A stretch of DNA of 64,000 nucleotides from Shiraia sp. slf14 (Eukaryota > Ascomycota > Dothideomycetes > Pleosporales > Shiraiaceae): contig AXZN01000005.1 in the NCBI GenBank assembly GCA_000498155.1, forward strand, positions 620,001 to 684,000, written 5' to 3'. The notes beneath the pieces were generated by a model, which worked only from the letters and a program-made list of their open reading frames with translations, had not been told where the DNA came from and did not search any database. Shown here piece by piece: positions 48,299 through 58,774 of this stretch (within the stretch, counting starts at the first letter, position 1; each line of letters begins with the position of its first letter). The translations under genes were made by a program, and so were the position numbers.

Positions 48299-49731
48299 AT
48301 GCCCGCCAAATCACGATTCACGAAGCTCGATGCTTTCACCAAGACAGTCGAAGATGCGCGCGTGCGCACCACCTCTGGCGGTATCGTGACAATCGTCAGC
48401 TTGGTGGTCATTCTGTGGTTGACCTGGGGTGAATGGGCAGACTATCGACGAGTCACAGTGCGCCCAGAGTTGGTGGTAGATAAAGGCCGAGGCGAGCGTA
48501 TGGAGATCAGTTTGAACATTTCCTTCCCACGAGTACCATGTGAATTGATCACGCTCGATGTCATGGACGTGTCCGGAGAGCTGCAAATGGGTGTCACGCA
48601 CGGCATCAACAAGGTCCGATTGAGTTCTGAAAGCGAGGGTAGTCAAGTGGTTTCCTCAACCTCCTTGGACCTGTGAGTGAAAACATCCGCCTTTACCTTA
48701 CAACCTTAATATGGCCACAAGCCCTAATTCCGCTGCAGACACAAAGATGAAGCGCAACATTTGGCGCCCGACTACTGTGGAGAATGCTATGGCGCCCCTG
48801 CTCCTGCTAATGCCATCAAACCTAACTGCTGTAATACTTGCGACGAAGTCCGTGACGCCTATGCTTCAATATCGTGGTCTTTCGGGCGCGGAGAAGGTGT
48901 AGAACAGTGTGAGCGCGAGCACTATGCCGAACATCTTGATCAACAGCGACAAGAAGGTTGCCGCCTAGAAGGCAGCATTCGCGTAAACAAAGTTGTCGGA
49001 AACTTCCACATCGCTCCCGGCAAGTCCTTCTCAAATGGCAACATGCATGTTCATGACCTGGAGAACTACTTCAAGGACGAGTACGCGCACACTTTTGCGC
49101 ACAAAATCCATCATCTGCGCTTTGGCCCACAATTGAGCGATGTGGTTATTGCCAATATGCAGAAGAAACAAAAGAATGTTGGACCCGGTGGTTGGACTAA
49201 CCATCATGTCAATCCCTTGGACAACACTGAGCAGCACACAACTGAGAAGGCCTTCAACTTCATGTACTTTGTCAAGGTAGTCTCTACTGCCTACTTGCCA
49301 CTTGGCTGGGAGAAGGAAGTTGGCCGGTCTACCAAGCAAGATGAGCTACTTGGTGCCACAATTGACGGAACTTACAAGGGCAGCATCGAGACACACCAGT
49401 ATTCGGTAACAAGCCACAAGAGGAGTCTTACAGGCGGCAGTGATGAGAAGGAGGGCCACAAGGAGCGAATCCACGCCCGCGGTGGTATCCCTGGTGTATT
49501 CTTTTCATACGTGAGTCTCGATCTACATTGACACAGCTATGCTTAGCTAACATGTGACTCCAGGATATTTCACCAATGAAGGTCATCAACCGAGAAGTCC
49601 GTGACAAGTCTTTCTCCGGCTTCCTCGTCGGTCTTTGTGCAGTCATTGGCGGTACGCTGACTGTTGCTGCGGCTGTGGACCGTGCTCTCTATGAGGGCGT
49701 CAATAAGATCAAGAAATTGCACTCTCAATAA
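48299..49731 (+). CDS. ERV46: ER-Golgi vesicle protein ERV46 (ERGIC-3 family)
   Basis: Exons 48299..48672, 48739..49510 and 49564..49731 give 437 residues. A short cytosolic N-terminus (RFTKLDAFTKTVEDARVRT) precedes membrane helix 1 (~27-44). A long luminal domain follows, with the conserved cysteine cluster CGECYGAP and CCNTCDEVRDAY. Then come a luminal beta region (GNFHIAPGKSF, HxIHHLRFG) and helix 2 near residue 400 (GFLVGLCAVIGGTLTVAAAV), ending in a short cytosolic tail. Erv46 with Erv41 forms a receptor in COPII/COPI vesicles that retrieves ER proteins lacking KDEL signals. Introns have GTGAGT donors; one splits a Leu codon. Confidence 0.96.
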
Positions 49732-50314
49732 AGGGGCTTTGACTCATGCAAGTTTTTACTGCCATTTTGCTGCATTTACCGACGTGGAACATTCTGTGTT
49801 CATGGCTGGAGTTTGGGAGTTTTGCTGATCATTAGGTATCTGAATGCGAGTCAAATCTGGCAAGCCGAGTAGAGGTGGTGTGGCGCTGTGTAAGAGATAC
49901 CAGCCTGTATTATCTAGGTCAAATATATATGGAAAAAATGAATGACTACTACGAGCAATCCAAAAAGCGAATGACGATCAAGTAACGAGTGTTTCAGTCG
50001 TATGCTGCAATTCTTGGCTATTTATAATTCGAAACAAACACTCATAAGTGTTTTGAATTTCTTCATATCAATATCAGCCCCAGCTGAATTACGTTGGTTT
50101 GTCTCCGTCCGCTTCTCAGTTCACTAAGCTGTAGCCTTTGTTGGTGCCTGTGCCTTGCTTGCGATTGGACGACGGAGGTGGCTTAGCCGCGCACGGATCA
50201 TTTAACGTCTCTTATATCCATCTGCCCAAAACTTGCCAAAACTCCAGACTCTCACCTAAAAACATCAACGCGCATTTACAAACTACTGGAAAAACATCGT
50301 TAATCGCACTCAGT
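49732..50314. other. Intergenic ERV46 / MEX67-like
   Basis: 583 bases with the ERV46 3' flank and the promoter and leader of the next gene. The frame is open from 50,138 into the gene but has no ATG before 50,315. Confidence 0.5.
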
Positions 50315-51385
50315 ATGTCTGCGCCACGAGGACGGGGAAGAGGCCGTGGCCGCGGAAGGGGTGGTCAGAACTACTTCCAACAGCAAGAAGGCGACGGCGA
50401 CCTGGCAATGTCTGACACACGAGATTCTGCGTCTCGCGGTCGTGGAAGAGGTTTTAGGGGTGGCCAAAACTATCATCACAATCAGCAATATCACAATCAA
50501 CAACACTTCGGGGATGATGACCAAGCAATGCGGGACACAAGCAATTTCCAAGGACGTGGCCGAGGCCGAGGTCGAGGGCAGCCGTTTCAACATTATCGGC
50601 ATCCGCATCAGCAGTCAGCGAACGGGCACGAGCGAGAAGAAGCCAAAAGCGAGACAGTCAAACTTCTGGAAGCTTTTATTGGACGGCGCTATGACCCTAC
50701 CACGAAACTTCTCAATCTCTCTGCCATCGCAACTGACGAAGAAGTCCGCAAGTCGGGTATGTTTGACAGTGAAACAACGCAAAAGAAGTTCTTTCCAGCC
50801 CTAATGGTCATCTGCGATCAGATGCTCCCAGAACGGCAGCAGAAAATAGATGCAATTGAGAGCGTTTCCCTCAGCAACAACGCTGTACCTAACCTCAACG
50901 CCATTTATGAGTTGGTCAAGTACATGAACCATATCAAGAATCTTGATCTGTCCGGTAATAAATTCGCTTCGCTTGGACCATTAAAGCCCTGGAAGAACCG
51001 GTTTAAGTATCTGGAACATCTCATCGTCGACCCATTCCCGGAACCCAACTGGGAGGCTGAGCTTATTGACTGGTTCCCAAGATTGCGGATTCTCAACGGC
51101 AACCAAGTCCGTCCGGACCAAAACACACCAGCTGGAGCATCATCAATGGATATACCAATGGCGCCCATTGTCCCACCAACAATGCCCGTAAATGCGCCCT
51201 CGGCACCTATCATGGATGCAGAGCAACAAAAGAGGGAAGAAATGATCGCTTTTGTCCAATCAGCAACGAATCTCAGGCGAGACTATGCCATCCAATGCCT
51301 AGAAGCAGGACAGTGGAATCTCGAGAAAGCAAGCGACATGTTTATGCAAGCCAAAGCAACTCTCCCAGCCGAGGCATACAACTAG
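50315..51385 (+). CDS. MEX67/TAP-like protein lacking the NTF2-like domain
   Basis: A single exon of 356 residues. The N-terminus is rich in RGRGRG repeats (residues ~5-100). A leucine-rich-repeat region follows (LSNNAVPNLNAIYELVKYM, LDLSGNKFASLGPL, WFPRLRILNG). After a Pro-rich linker of ~50 residues comes a C-terminal UBA-like TAP-C domain (FVQSATNLRRDYAIQCLEAG, QWNLEKA, ending LPAEAYN). This is the Mex67/TAP order, but the NTF2-like domain normally between LRR and TAP-C, which pairs with Mtr2/p15, is absent. Typical fungal Mex67 is ~600-700 residues. It probably binds RNA and FG-nucleoporins but would not use Mtr2 in the usual way. It could be a paralogue, or the species' only Mex67; a search elsewhere in the genome would tell. 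Confidence 0.82.
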   Translation: MSAPRGRGRGRGRGRGGQNYFQQQEGDGDLAMSDTRDSASRGRGRGFRGGQNYHHNQQYHNQQHFGDDDQAMRDTSNFQGRGRGRGRGQPFQHYRHPHQQSANGHEREEAKSETVKLLEAFIGRRYDPTTKLLNLSAIATDEEVRKSGMFDSETTQKKFFPALMVICDQMLPERQQKIDAIESVSLSNNAVPNLNAIYELVKYMNHIKNLDLSGNKFASLGPLKPWKNRFKYLEHLIVDPFPEPNWEAELIDWFPRLRILNGNQVRPDQNTPAGASSMDIPMAPIVPPTMPVNAPSAPIMDAEQQKREEMIAFVQSATNLRRDYAIQCLEAGQWNLEKASDMFMQAKATLPAEAYN

Positions 51386-51998
51386 GACCAGTCTGGACTG
51401 ATGGAGATTTGCAATTCGCGAACTGAATAAACGATTGGATTGGATGATGACTGGGAAAGAGGCGGTGGTTCAGACGTGATTCTGCATAGCAAGGCGAGTA
51501 GGATAGAAAAAGATACTGGAAATGGCGTTTGATTAGGATTCACCTGAACACTTCTGTCGGTATTGGGTTTCTGGATTTTCTGCATGTTCATAATTGGGAA
51601 GACGACGAACGTACTGCAAATACCCCGCCATGAACTGATGGAACACGAGCATGATTAGATAAACTTAAAATGAAAAACTGTATTATATTGTAATCTTTTT
51701 TGCCTTTTGAGTGATTCAAGTTTCACCCACTATCACTAAATGATCAATCAGGCATTGACTTGCGTCTCAGTACTTCGTGATTGCGAACGTCACAAGTAAA
51801 AGCGAACACCAAAAGAACCGAGATAGTGAACCAAGCAATTCGAAGCACTCAGCCCCAATAAAATCCATTCGGATATCAAAACTCCTATGAAATGCAAGGA
51901 TGTCTATACAAAGACCAACCATCTATCGTTATATACATGATCAAAAGTCACCAATTCTATCAAACGAACGAAGGTAGCTTTATCGAAAGTTGATGCTT
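51386..51998. other. Intergenic between convergent MEX67-like and sulfate permease genes
   Basis: 613 bases of AT-rich 3' flank for both genes. Nothing else recognised. Confidence 0.5.
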
Positions 51999-54548
51999 TC
52001 AATGACTCTTCCTCTGCGCATTCGCAAGCGCACTATCCAACGCAGCAGTAACATCAACATGGAAAAGCGGGCGATTCAGCCCTTGAACCACCGCAATCCT
52101 ATTTGGCTTCGTCTGCGTCGCTACACCCCCATACGCCTTGCTGTCGTCCAGGTGCTGGCTCAAAGAAGCGGAATCGCTTGACTCTTCGCCTGCGTGGATG
52201 CTTGCTGCTTTGCTTCCGCTGTGTGCGGCCTCGAGGTCGTGGTGAGCTAGTTGTTGTGCGGCGCGCTGGGCACGTCTGTTTTCTCGTTGTTCGGCTTCGG
52301 CAGCAGCGCTGTAAGAACCTCCAATTTCGGCGACGGAGAAGATGGGTTTCCAGCGGTGGAGGCCTGAATTGTCGGGTTCAGGAGTGTAGTATCCAAAGCC
52401 GGCAGCTGCGAGGGCTCGCTTGGTCCAGCGGTTGTTGATGTTGGAGAAGTGCCAGTCGACTGTGTCTGGTGCAGCGTACTTGTCCAGCTGATTTCGTACA
52501 TCGATCAAGTTTTGAATTGAAGTCAAGTCAACGTTATTCACGGATGACATGTCCAAGATGATGGCCTTGAGTGTTGGCCGGGCATCGGCTTCAGCTTGCT
52601 CCTTGCCACGTCGGGGACCAGGCTCGTTCCATGGCCTATCGCCAAGCCGACTGTAGCTGGCTGGGTTGGTACGGCGAGTTTTCTTAAAGACGGTTTCGGT
52701 AAGCTGGTCAAGGTAGTGATTTGCGTTGGGGTAGTTGAAGCCTTCGCTGAAACGGTAAATGAAGATACCCGGATAAGGGTCTTCAAGTTCAATAAGTGGA
52801 TTTGAGCCGTCGTGGTGGTCGATAGGTAGGAAGATGTTTCGCATATTATCTTCGCTTTCTTGAGGCTTTCTCCGGGGCACAACGTCTTGCTTGTCTTCAA
52901 TGGAAGGATCAAGGAGATGGTCACCAACCACAGAATGGATCTTGGCTCTACCCATGAAACGTCCACGGGCCTTGAAAGCACGGAAAGCGAACAACGCTGC
53001 CGATACAGAAACAGTAGTGTAAATACCGTTTTCGATACTGGAGAAGACAGTAACAAACACGCCAGCGAAGAAAATAAAGACCTCCAATGGTGAGATTCGC
53101 CAGAATTGGTAAACTGTGTTAGGTGGTGTGATGAGGTCGCCTACTGCGTGGATAATGACAGCAGAAAGGGTGGCATTTGGAATGTACCAGAACATAGCAG
53201 GTAGGGCATAAATGGCGAGCAATACAACGACAGCTGTGATGACACCAGCGAATGGTGTACGCACACCTGCCTTAGACTTGATGGCAGTACGTGAGAAAGA
53301 ACCTGTTGCTGGGTATGCTCCAAGAAAAGGACCTAGGCAGTTTGTCACGCCAATAGCGACAAGTTCCTGTGAAGGATTGATTACATAGTTGTTGACTCTT
53401 CCAAATGATTTCGCAATGGAAATGTGCTCGATGAGCAGGACAATAACGACTGAGGGTAATTCGGAAGCAAAAGACTTGATAATATCGATCGTGACGTGCG
53501 GCACTCGCGCATGCTTGAAACCTCTAGGAACAGACCCAAGTGTCTTGATCCTGGGCTTTGTTTTGTTCGTTCGATGGTGGCGATTTACAAGATAGCTGAA
53601 GAGCACATACAGCAAAATGACAAAAGCCGTCCGGAGGGTGTTGAGGAAGAAAAAAGTCTTTGCCCTGTTGGGAAATCGTTTTGCAAGGCGGTTGCATACA
53701 AATCGTATTAAATACAGCAGGAAAAGGGAAGTCAGGCCGAAGCTGGCGTTCAGGTCTGTCCGTCCAAGGTGTTTGAGAATGTTGATAGCGACTTTGTAGG
53801 GAGCTTCGCGAGTCGAGAAACCGGTGATTCCCATCATCGCGGGGACTTGGCCTACAGCGATGTTAAGTGCAGATCCAGTCATGAAAGCCGAAATCGCAGG
53901 GAGCGAGATCAGATCAACGATCCAACCAAGTCGCGCCAAGCCAAGGAAAAGGACAATAGCGCCTGAAATAATGGCCAAAGACGATGCGACGATATCTCTC
54001 GGTACTCCAGGCAGCTTGCCCTCGGCCTTCAGAATGACGGAACCAGTGACGGTAGAGAGCACAGCCACTGGCCCTATTGTAATATCTTTCGAGGTAGCAA
54101 AAAACCAGTAGATAAGAACCCCCATGAACGAAGAGTAAAGACCGAATTCAACAGGAAGCTCGGCCAAACTCGCATAAGCCATACTCTGGGGGACAACAAC
54201 CGCGCCGACAGTAATTCCTAATCGAATTAGCAAGACAATTACAAGAGAGTCAAGAGACTTACCAGCGACCAGATCTCCGGTGAGCCACTGTAAATTATAT
54301 CGGGTGATCCAGTGGACGAAGGGAAAGAGGCTATAAAGGTATGCAAGTAAATCACGGCCATTTGGTAGAGTGTTCTGGATCCATTCCCAAGCTGTTGGCT
54401 CTTGTTCCACATACGAATCTGCAGAGTCAATGGAGAAAACGCTCTCCCCCCGCGTAACGCGGTCGGATCCAGTCTCGTTGCGGTAGTGTAAGTCGATGCC
54501 AAGGACCTTTGCCAGGCCATGACCGACCTTGGTGGCTGTAGTAGCCAT
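51999..54548 (-). CDS. Sulfate permease (SLC26/SulP family) with STAS domain
   Basis: Exons 54263..54548 and 51999..54217 give 834 residues. The membrane part begins WITRYNLQWLTGDLVAG, then after the intron ITVGAVVVPQSMAYASLAELPVE, the SulP signature. Further motifs are GPVAVLSTVTGSV, ELVAIGVTNCLGPFLGAYP, TGSFSRTAIKSKAG and SSIENGIYTTV. The C-terminal STAS domain shows LKAIILDMSSVNNVDLTSI. These proteins take up sulfate at the plasma membrane with protons (yeast Sul1/2, Neurospora CYS-14, Aspergillus SB). The 45-base intron at 54218-54262 keeps frame and has no stop, so the frame also reads straight through it. Splicing is favoured because SulP proteins have GDLVAG joined directly to the ITVGAVVVP helix. 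Confidence 0.94.
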   Translation of the reverse strand: MATTATKVGHGLAKVLGIDLHYRNETGSDRVTRGESVFSIDSADSYVEQEPTAWEWIQNTLPNGRDLLAYLYSLFPFVHWITRYNLQWLTGDLVAGKSLDSLVIVLLIRLGITVGAVVVPQSMAYASLAELPVEFGLYSSFMGVLIYWFFATSKDITIGPVAVLSTVTGSVILKAEGKLPGVPRDIVASSLAIISGAIVLFLGLARLGWIVDLISLPAISAFMTGSALNIAVGQVPAMMGITGFSTREAPYKVAINILKHLGRTDLNASFGLTSLFLLYLIRFVCNRLAKRFPNRAKTFFFLNTLRTAFVILLYVLFSYLVNRHHRTNKTKPRIKTLGSVPRGFKHARVPHVTIDIIKSFASELPSVVIVLLIEHISIAKSFGRVNNYVINPSQELVAIGVTNCLGPFLGAYPATGSFSRTAIKSKAGVRTPFAGVITAVVVLLAIYALPAMFWYIPNATLSAVIIHAVGDLITPPNTVYQFWRISPLEVFIFFAGVFVTVFSSIENGIYTTVSVSAALFAFRAFKARGRFMGRAKIHSVVGDHLLDPSIEDKQDVVPRRKPQESEDNMRNIFLPIDHHDGSNPLIELEDPYPGIFIYRFSEGFNYPNANHYLDQLTETVFKKTRRTNPASYSRLGDRPWNEPGPRRGKEQAEADARPTLKAIILDMSSVNNVDLTSIQNLIDVRNQLDKYAAPDTVDWHFSNINNRWTKRALAAAGFGYYTPEPDNSGLHRWKPIFSVAEIGGSYSAAAEAEQRENRRAQRAAQQLAHHDLEAAHSGSKAASIHAGEESSDSASLSQHLDDSKAYGGVATQTKPNRIAVVQGLNRPLFHVDVTAALDSALANAQRKSH

Positions 54549-56330
54549 AACTAACGAGGGAAATACCTCCTCTTGGTGGTTGGTGCGTTGATTGTGGAGG
54601 AGCCTGTTCTAGAGTTGAAAGCTCGTTAAAGCCCACGGGCTCCCTTGGTAGAGTCAATGACAAGACCAGACAAGCTTTCAGAAGAGCGCCAGATGTCCGG
54701 GAGCTTAAGTATGGCGGCAGTCGAAAGGGTAGGGGTGTAGGAAATTTGGCTGTACAATACGTATGTGCTCCTTAGTCCAGCTTTAGTACAGGGAGCAATG
54801 CCTGGGCGAGTCCTGCGCCGCAGAATGTATGCTCGGGTCGTCGGTTCCAATAGAAGAAAAGGGGATTGTTTGGTGTGTACTGAACTTGGAAAGGTCGATG
54901 GATGCGACAACGCCTCGAAATTGTTTGACCAGGTAGTGGGATTGCGTTATCGGGAGCTACCAAAAGTCCATAGATTCTCGGTAATGCACCGAGAGGGGAG
55001 TAAGCAGAGAGATGGATTCTCTCTCATCTACAGAAGAGCGATGGGGTTTGGGTAATAGGACATGGTAGATAGTTCTCAACGAATTCGGTCCGCCCCACGC
55101 CCACCGCATGGAAGAGTTTGACAAATGACATAGTCGCCGGTTATGGTACAGCCAGGTGGAGGGAACGTTGGTGACGCTGTTTGCCGCAGTTTCGGCGCTG
55201 ATCAGATGGAGCTTGCCCGGGAGTTTGCAAGGGTGTTCCGGCGCGGCTACAAGGGTAGTGCGCGGTGGGTGAGATGGTGGTGGATGGTTGGCTTTAGCAG
55301 CCAATGGCAGCCAACAAATTGCCTATTGCGTGCTCAAAGCCAACGATGTCGTCTTGCCCTGGTGCAAAAACTACAGTCAACATCAGTAGTGGCGTTTACG
55401 CATCTGACGGGTAGAGGCATGCGTGATTGATCTCTTGATTGACGTTTATGCGCAAGCAACCACCAACTTTAATATCACCGCGGAGGTCATGCGTCGTTTG
55501 CAGAGTGTTGCATGCTTTGGTGTTCTCTACGTTCCCACCAGATGGAAATGGGCCGAACGCAGGTGGCGCTTTCGCTTCGGCAAACTCCACATTGCTAAGT
55601 CGAGTGACGCAATGCTCTCGGATCCTGACCATGGCAGATGGCTTCACAGAGGCGTTGAAATGGAGGCATAAAATCCCGAATATCTAGAAGTAAATAGTTT
55701 AGTACAGTGAACTAGTTCGGAAGTGCCGGATGGAGAATGAATTTGTGCGTCGGATTAAGCTTTAGTATGCATGGTTGGATCGCACGTGTGTACCATCAGA
55801 GATAACAAGCGCTTAGCTGTGATTGGCCAGACAGTTCACCATTCGAGCAAACTTCAGATACACTCATGTTGCAGAAGGTATCATTGAACTTTACATATAT
55901 AAAAGTATTAATTGTTTCAAGGCATTGTTATAATATCACCTTCGAAAGCGTTCGTACTACATATGAATTTCCAACGCAATCAATTATATTGATCAGTATC
56001 AATCTATCGTTTCGCGACCGGTGGAATACTATACAGATTTAACGATAATCAGAAAGCAGCATTGATTATCGCAATAAGATTTCCACAAGGCAGGCTCAAA
56101 ACTATTGCCAATCATAGTGATGGTATTAGGTCCAATGAGTCATGTGTTATTAACATTTCCATCGTAATCATACAGATGGAATGCAGACGATTCCGTTGCT
56201 TAAGCCCTCAATAACGTTGGGATTATCATACCAGATAACAAGCCGCAAATGCTCCAACAACCTCGCTATTGAGGCCGGCGGAAGGCCCTTGCTATGTCGA
56301 ATTCAAGCCGTTGATTATCACGGATATGCT
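54549..56330. other. Intergenic: sulfate permease promoter and MFS 3' flank
   Basis: A 1.8 kb gap. The part at 55,680-56,170 is AT-rich. No gene was recognised; I did not find a clear CYS3/MetR-type site by eye. Confidence 0.45.
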
Positions 56331-57875
56331 TTATACAGGACTTTTGCTTCTCGTAATGTCTTTACTCCTTCTTTCCTCTTCGCTTTCTTCGCTTTCCGTG
56401 TCGCTGAGAAGCCCATTCCAAGCCTCGTCGTCTGTGTTGTCTACATCGTCATCTCTGGGTGGTTTATTGTCAACTTTGACATTGACGAATAACACCCATA
56501 AGCCAAGATCGTAAGTGACTCTACAAATTCCTGATGCTAGGAAGGCGATCCAGAAATTGCCATTTCCAGACAATACTCCGGTTATCGATGGTCCCACGCT
56601 CATAGCGAGTGTCCGCAGCATACTTGTGATACCCATAACACCAGTACGTTCCTCGGGCTTAACAACGGCAGCAATGAAGGCAGCACGTGGGGCTTGGTCC
56701 ATGCTATTGAGGGCCGCGCGAAACAACATCAAACTGATTGTCCAACCCACGGAGCTGGGGAGTGGGATAAATGCACTGGCTATTGAGGATGGGAGGTGCG
56801 TAAATACCATGGTGTTAATCAGACCAATATGCTTCGACAATGGACCAGCAAAGATAGCACTGAATGCGCATAGAAACTGAGATGCAGACGTGATGTCACC
56901 CAATGTTGCTTTGGGGACATGATATTTCTGGTCCACGTAATAATTCATCAGCGAATAAGGCGTCATACCATCCGCTAAGGAATCGATCGCTAGGAGGATC
57001 CAGAGTTTGTACATGATAGATCTCGTAGACTTGGAGATTTGGCTGAAATAGCTTGGTTTCTTAAGAGATTTGATTCCAGAGTCATGACGCCTCGCATTGC
57101 GCTCGCGGTCAGAGTCGTTTCCATCTGTGGTATTTGGTGTCATAGCTTCTAATAAAACTTCCTCTTCCTCTCCATCATCACCACCTCGCCCTCTTTCCTT
57201 CATCTCTACGTGCTTTTCTCCAGCAGCTTCGCATCTCTTACTCAGCCCTAAACAAAGTACGCTCCCCAACACACCGAAAGCAGCATACGCCCAAAACAAG
57301 GCATGATAGGCTTTGGTAGGATTTCCACTCTTCTTTTCTAGTGCATGTACTGTTCTCCCTGCAACTTCCGCACCTACAGCACCTGCCATGGTGGTGAACG
57401 TAACATACCATGAGAGAACATCGCTTCTTGTCGTTTCATCGGTCAGGCCACTCAAGATACTCTCTTCTACTGCTCTGAATGGACCGCAGTCTGCACCAGT
57501 GACACTGATAATGCCAAAAACAGCTGCGACCAGCAATATCCAAAAGTTCTCGGATAAAGCGAAGACAACTCCGGATCCAGCCATCATGACACTTCCCATG
57601 AATAGAATCCGCCTCCTTCCAAGCTTGTCCGCAACGAGAGTAAGCAAAAGCGAAAGAAGAACATCGCCAAGCAATGTCAAGGTCATGAAGACTCCGATGC
57701 GCGAGTCTGGAAACTTAAGCGAGGCAAAGAACAAGGCCAGGATCAGACTCGGAATGCCGGCAGTGAACATACGCAACGAGCGTAGGGTGATGATAATGTA
57801 TGCATCTCGTCCCGTCGCTTTGAGCGAAGTAACCCCGAGGAAACTGGAGACGCGCGAGAGCACGGTTGGTGGCAT
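56331..57875 (-). CDS. Major facilitator superfamily transporter
   Basis: A single exon of 514 residues from the first in-frame ATG. Two blocks of six hydrophobic helices flank a charged Glu/Asp/Arg-rich central loop (~residues 220-280), the classic MFS layout. After helix 2, LVADKLGRRRILFMGS is the loop 2-3 MFS signature (GxxxDRxGRRR type). The C-terminus is acidic and Ser-rich (SDTESEESEEE) and cytosolic. The substrate is not known; the motif and 12 helices fit drug/H+ antiporter-like or general-substrate MFS groups. The frame is open a little upstream but without another ATG. Confidence 0.88.
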   Translation of the reverse strand: MPPTVLSRVSSFLGVTSLKATGRDAYIIITLRSLRMFTAGIPSLILALFFASLKFPDSRIGVFMTLTLLGDVLLSLLLTLVADKLGRRRILFMGSVMMAGSGVVFALSENFWILLVAAVFGIISVTGADCGPFRAVEESILSGLTDETTRSDVLSWYVTFTTMAGAVGAEVAGRTVHALEKKSGNPTKAYHALFWAYAAFGVLGSVLCLGLSKRCEAAGEKHVEMKERGRGGDDGEEEEVLLEAMTPNTTDGNDSDRERNARRHDSGIKSLKKPSYFSQISKSTRSIMYKLWILLAIDSLADGMTPYSLMNYYVDQKYHVPKATLGDITSASQFLCAFSAIFAGPLSKHIGLINTMVFTHLPSSIASAFIPLPSSVGWTISLMLFRAALNSMDQAPRAAFIAAVVKPEERTGVMGITSMLRTLAMSVGPSITGVLSGNGNFWIAFLASGICRVTYDLGLWVLFVNVKVDNKPPRDDDVDNTDDEAWNGLLSDTESEESEEERRSKDITRSKSPV

Positions 57876-58603
57876 AGTAAGGTCTCTAGCACGCTCAGAC
57901 AAGACCGAAAACTACCAGAAAACTACCTTAGTGAAAAGGTAGGATTCCGGGAGTAGAAAGGATGTTGTTGAAGAGAGGTGAAGAAGAGAAGAGGAAGACG
58001 TGTTGCGGCGTTGTGGTTTAACGTCATCTGCAGATCTAACTAGCTAGTTTTAATCCCGATACAGCTCTCGGATATAAATCTGCATATCGCGTTGCATCCC
58101 CCTTTGACTCACCCTCGCGCTTGGCCAACAACAGCGGAACTCTGAGCATCGTGGTTGGAGGAATATGAGCTGCAGCTTGCCGCCGTTCCTTCCTGCTAAG
58201 CTGCACTGCGCGGCCGAGATGCCGCCCCGCAACAAAGATCGGACATGCACGAAACTGTCGGTCAAATGTCGTGTGCTCTATGTTCACATAACCTGAGGGT
58301 ACCATTCCCAACTAAATTATCCAAGGACCCATCTACGCCTTACAGTGCCTCTTGATATTACAAACTGATCTCTAGGTGTCGATGGTAGGGTAAGGGCTAC
58401 GGCATTGATTATATGGCGCAAAGACTAGCCATGGAGCATCCAATAGTAACTGTATGCAAATGCTTGGAAGACCAAGCATTCTGTATGCTTTATATATGCA
58501 TCAACGAGCTTGCAAAATAAGTTTTAGCATGGTAGGCTATATATCAACCCACAGAGCTGCATGTTCAGGTGTTCATTGCAACCCCGCAAAGCGCTAGCCG
58601 TTT
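57876..58603. other. Divergent intergenic region MFS / APH kinase
   Basis: 728 bases between the MFS start and the first upstream frame of the next gene. No recognisable feature. Confidence 0.45.
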
Positions 58604-58768
58604 ATGGCTGCTTTAGTAGCCGTACTCGTCCGTACCCGTCACCGAGGCTAACACCCGCACCACCCGCTCGGTGATGCTTACTCGTACATCACTACAACAT
58701 TCATAATGTTGTTCGATTTCGACTCCCTTTCGCACTTTCAGAATCAGAGAAACAATCGAAAAAAGTAA
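58604..58768 (+). promoter_or_regulatory. Three tandem upstream ORFs before the APH-fold kinase
   Basis: Short frames at 58604..58651 (15 codons), 58674..58706 (10 codons) and 58706..58768 (20 codons) precede the main ATG at 58775. The second stop and third start overlap as TAATG, and the last stop ends six bases before the main ATG. Whether all are in the transcript is unknown. They could lower translation of the main frame. Confidence 0.45.
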
Positions 58769-58774
58769 TCCATT

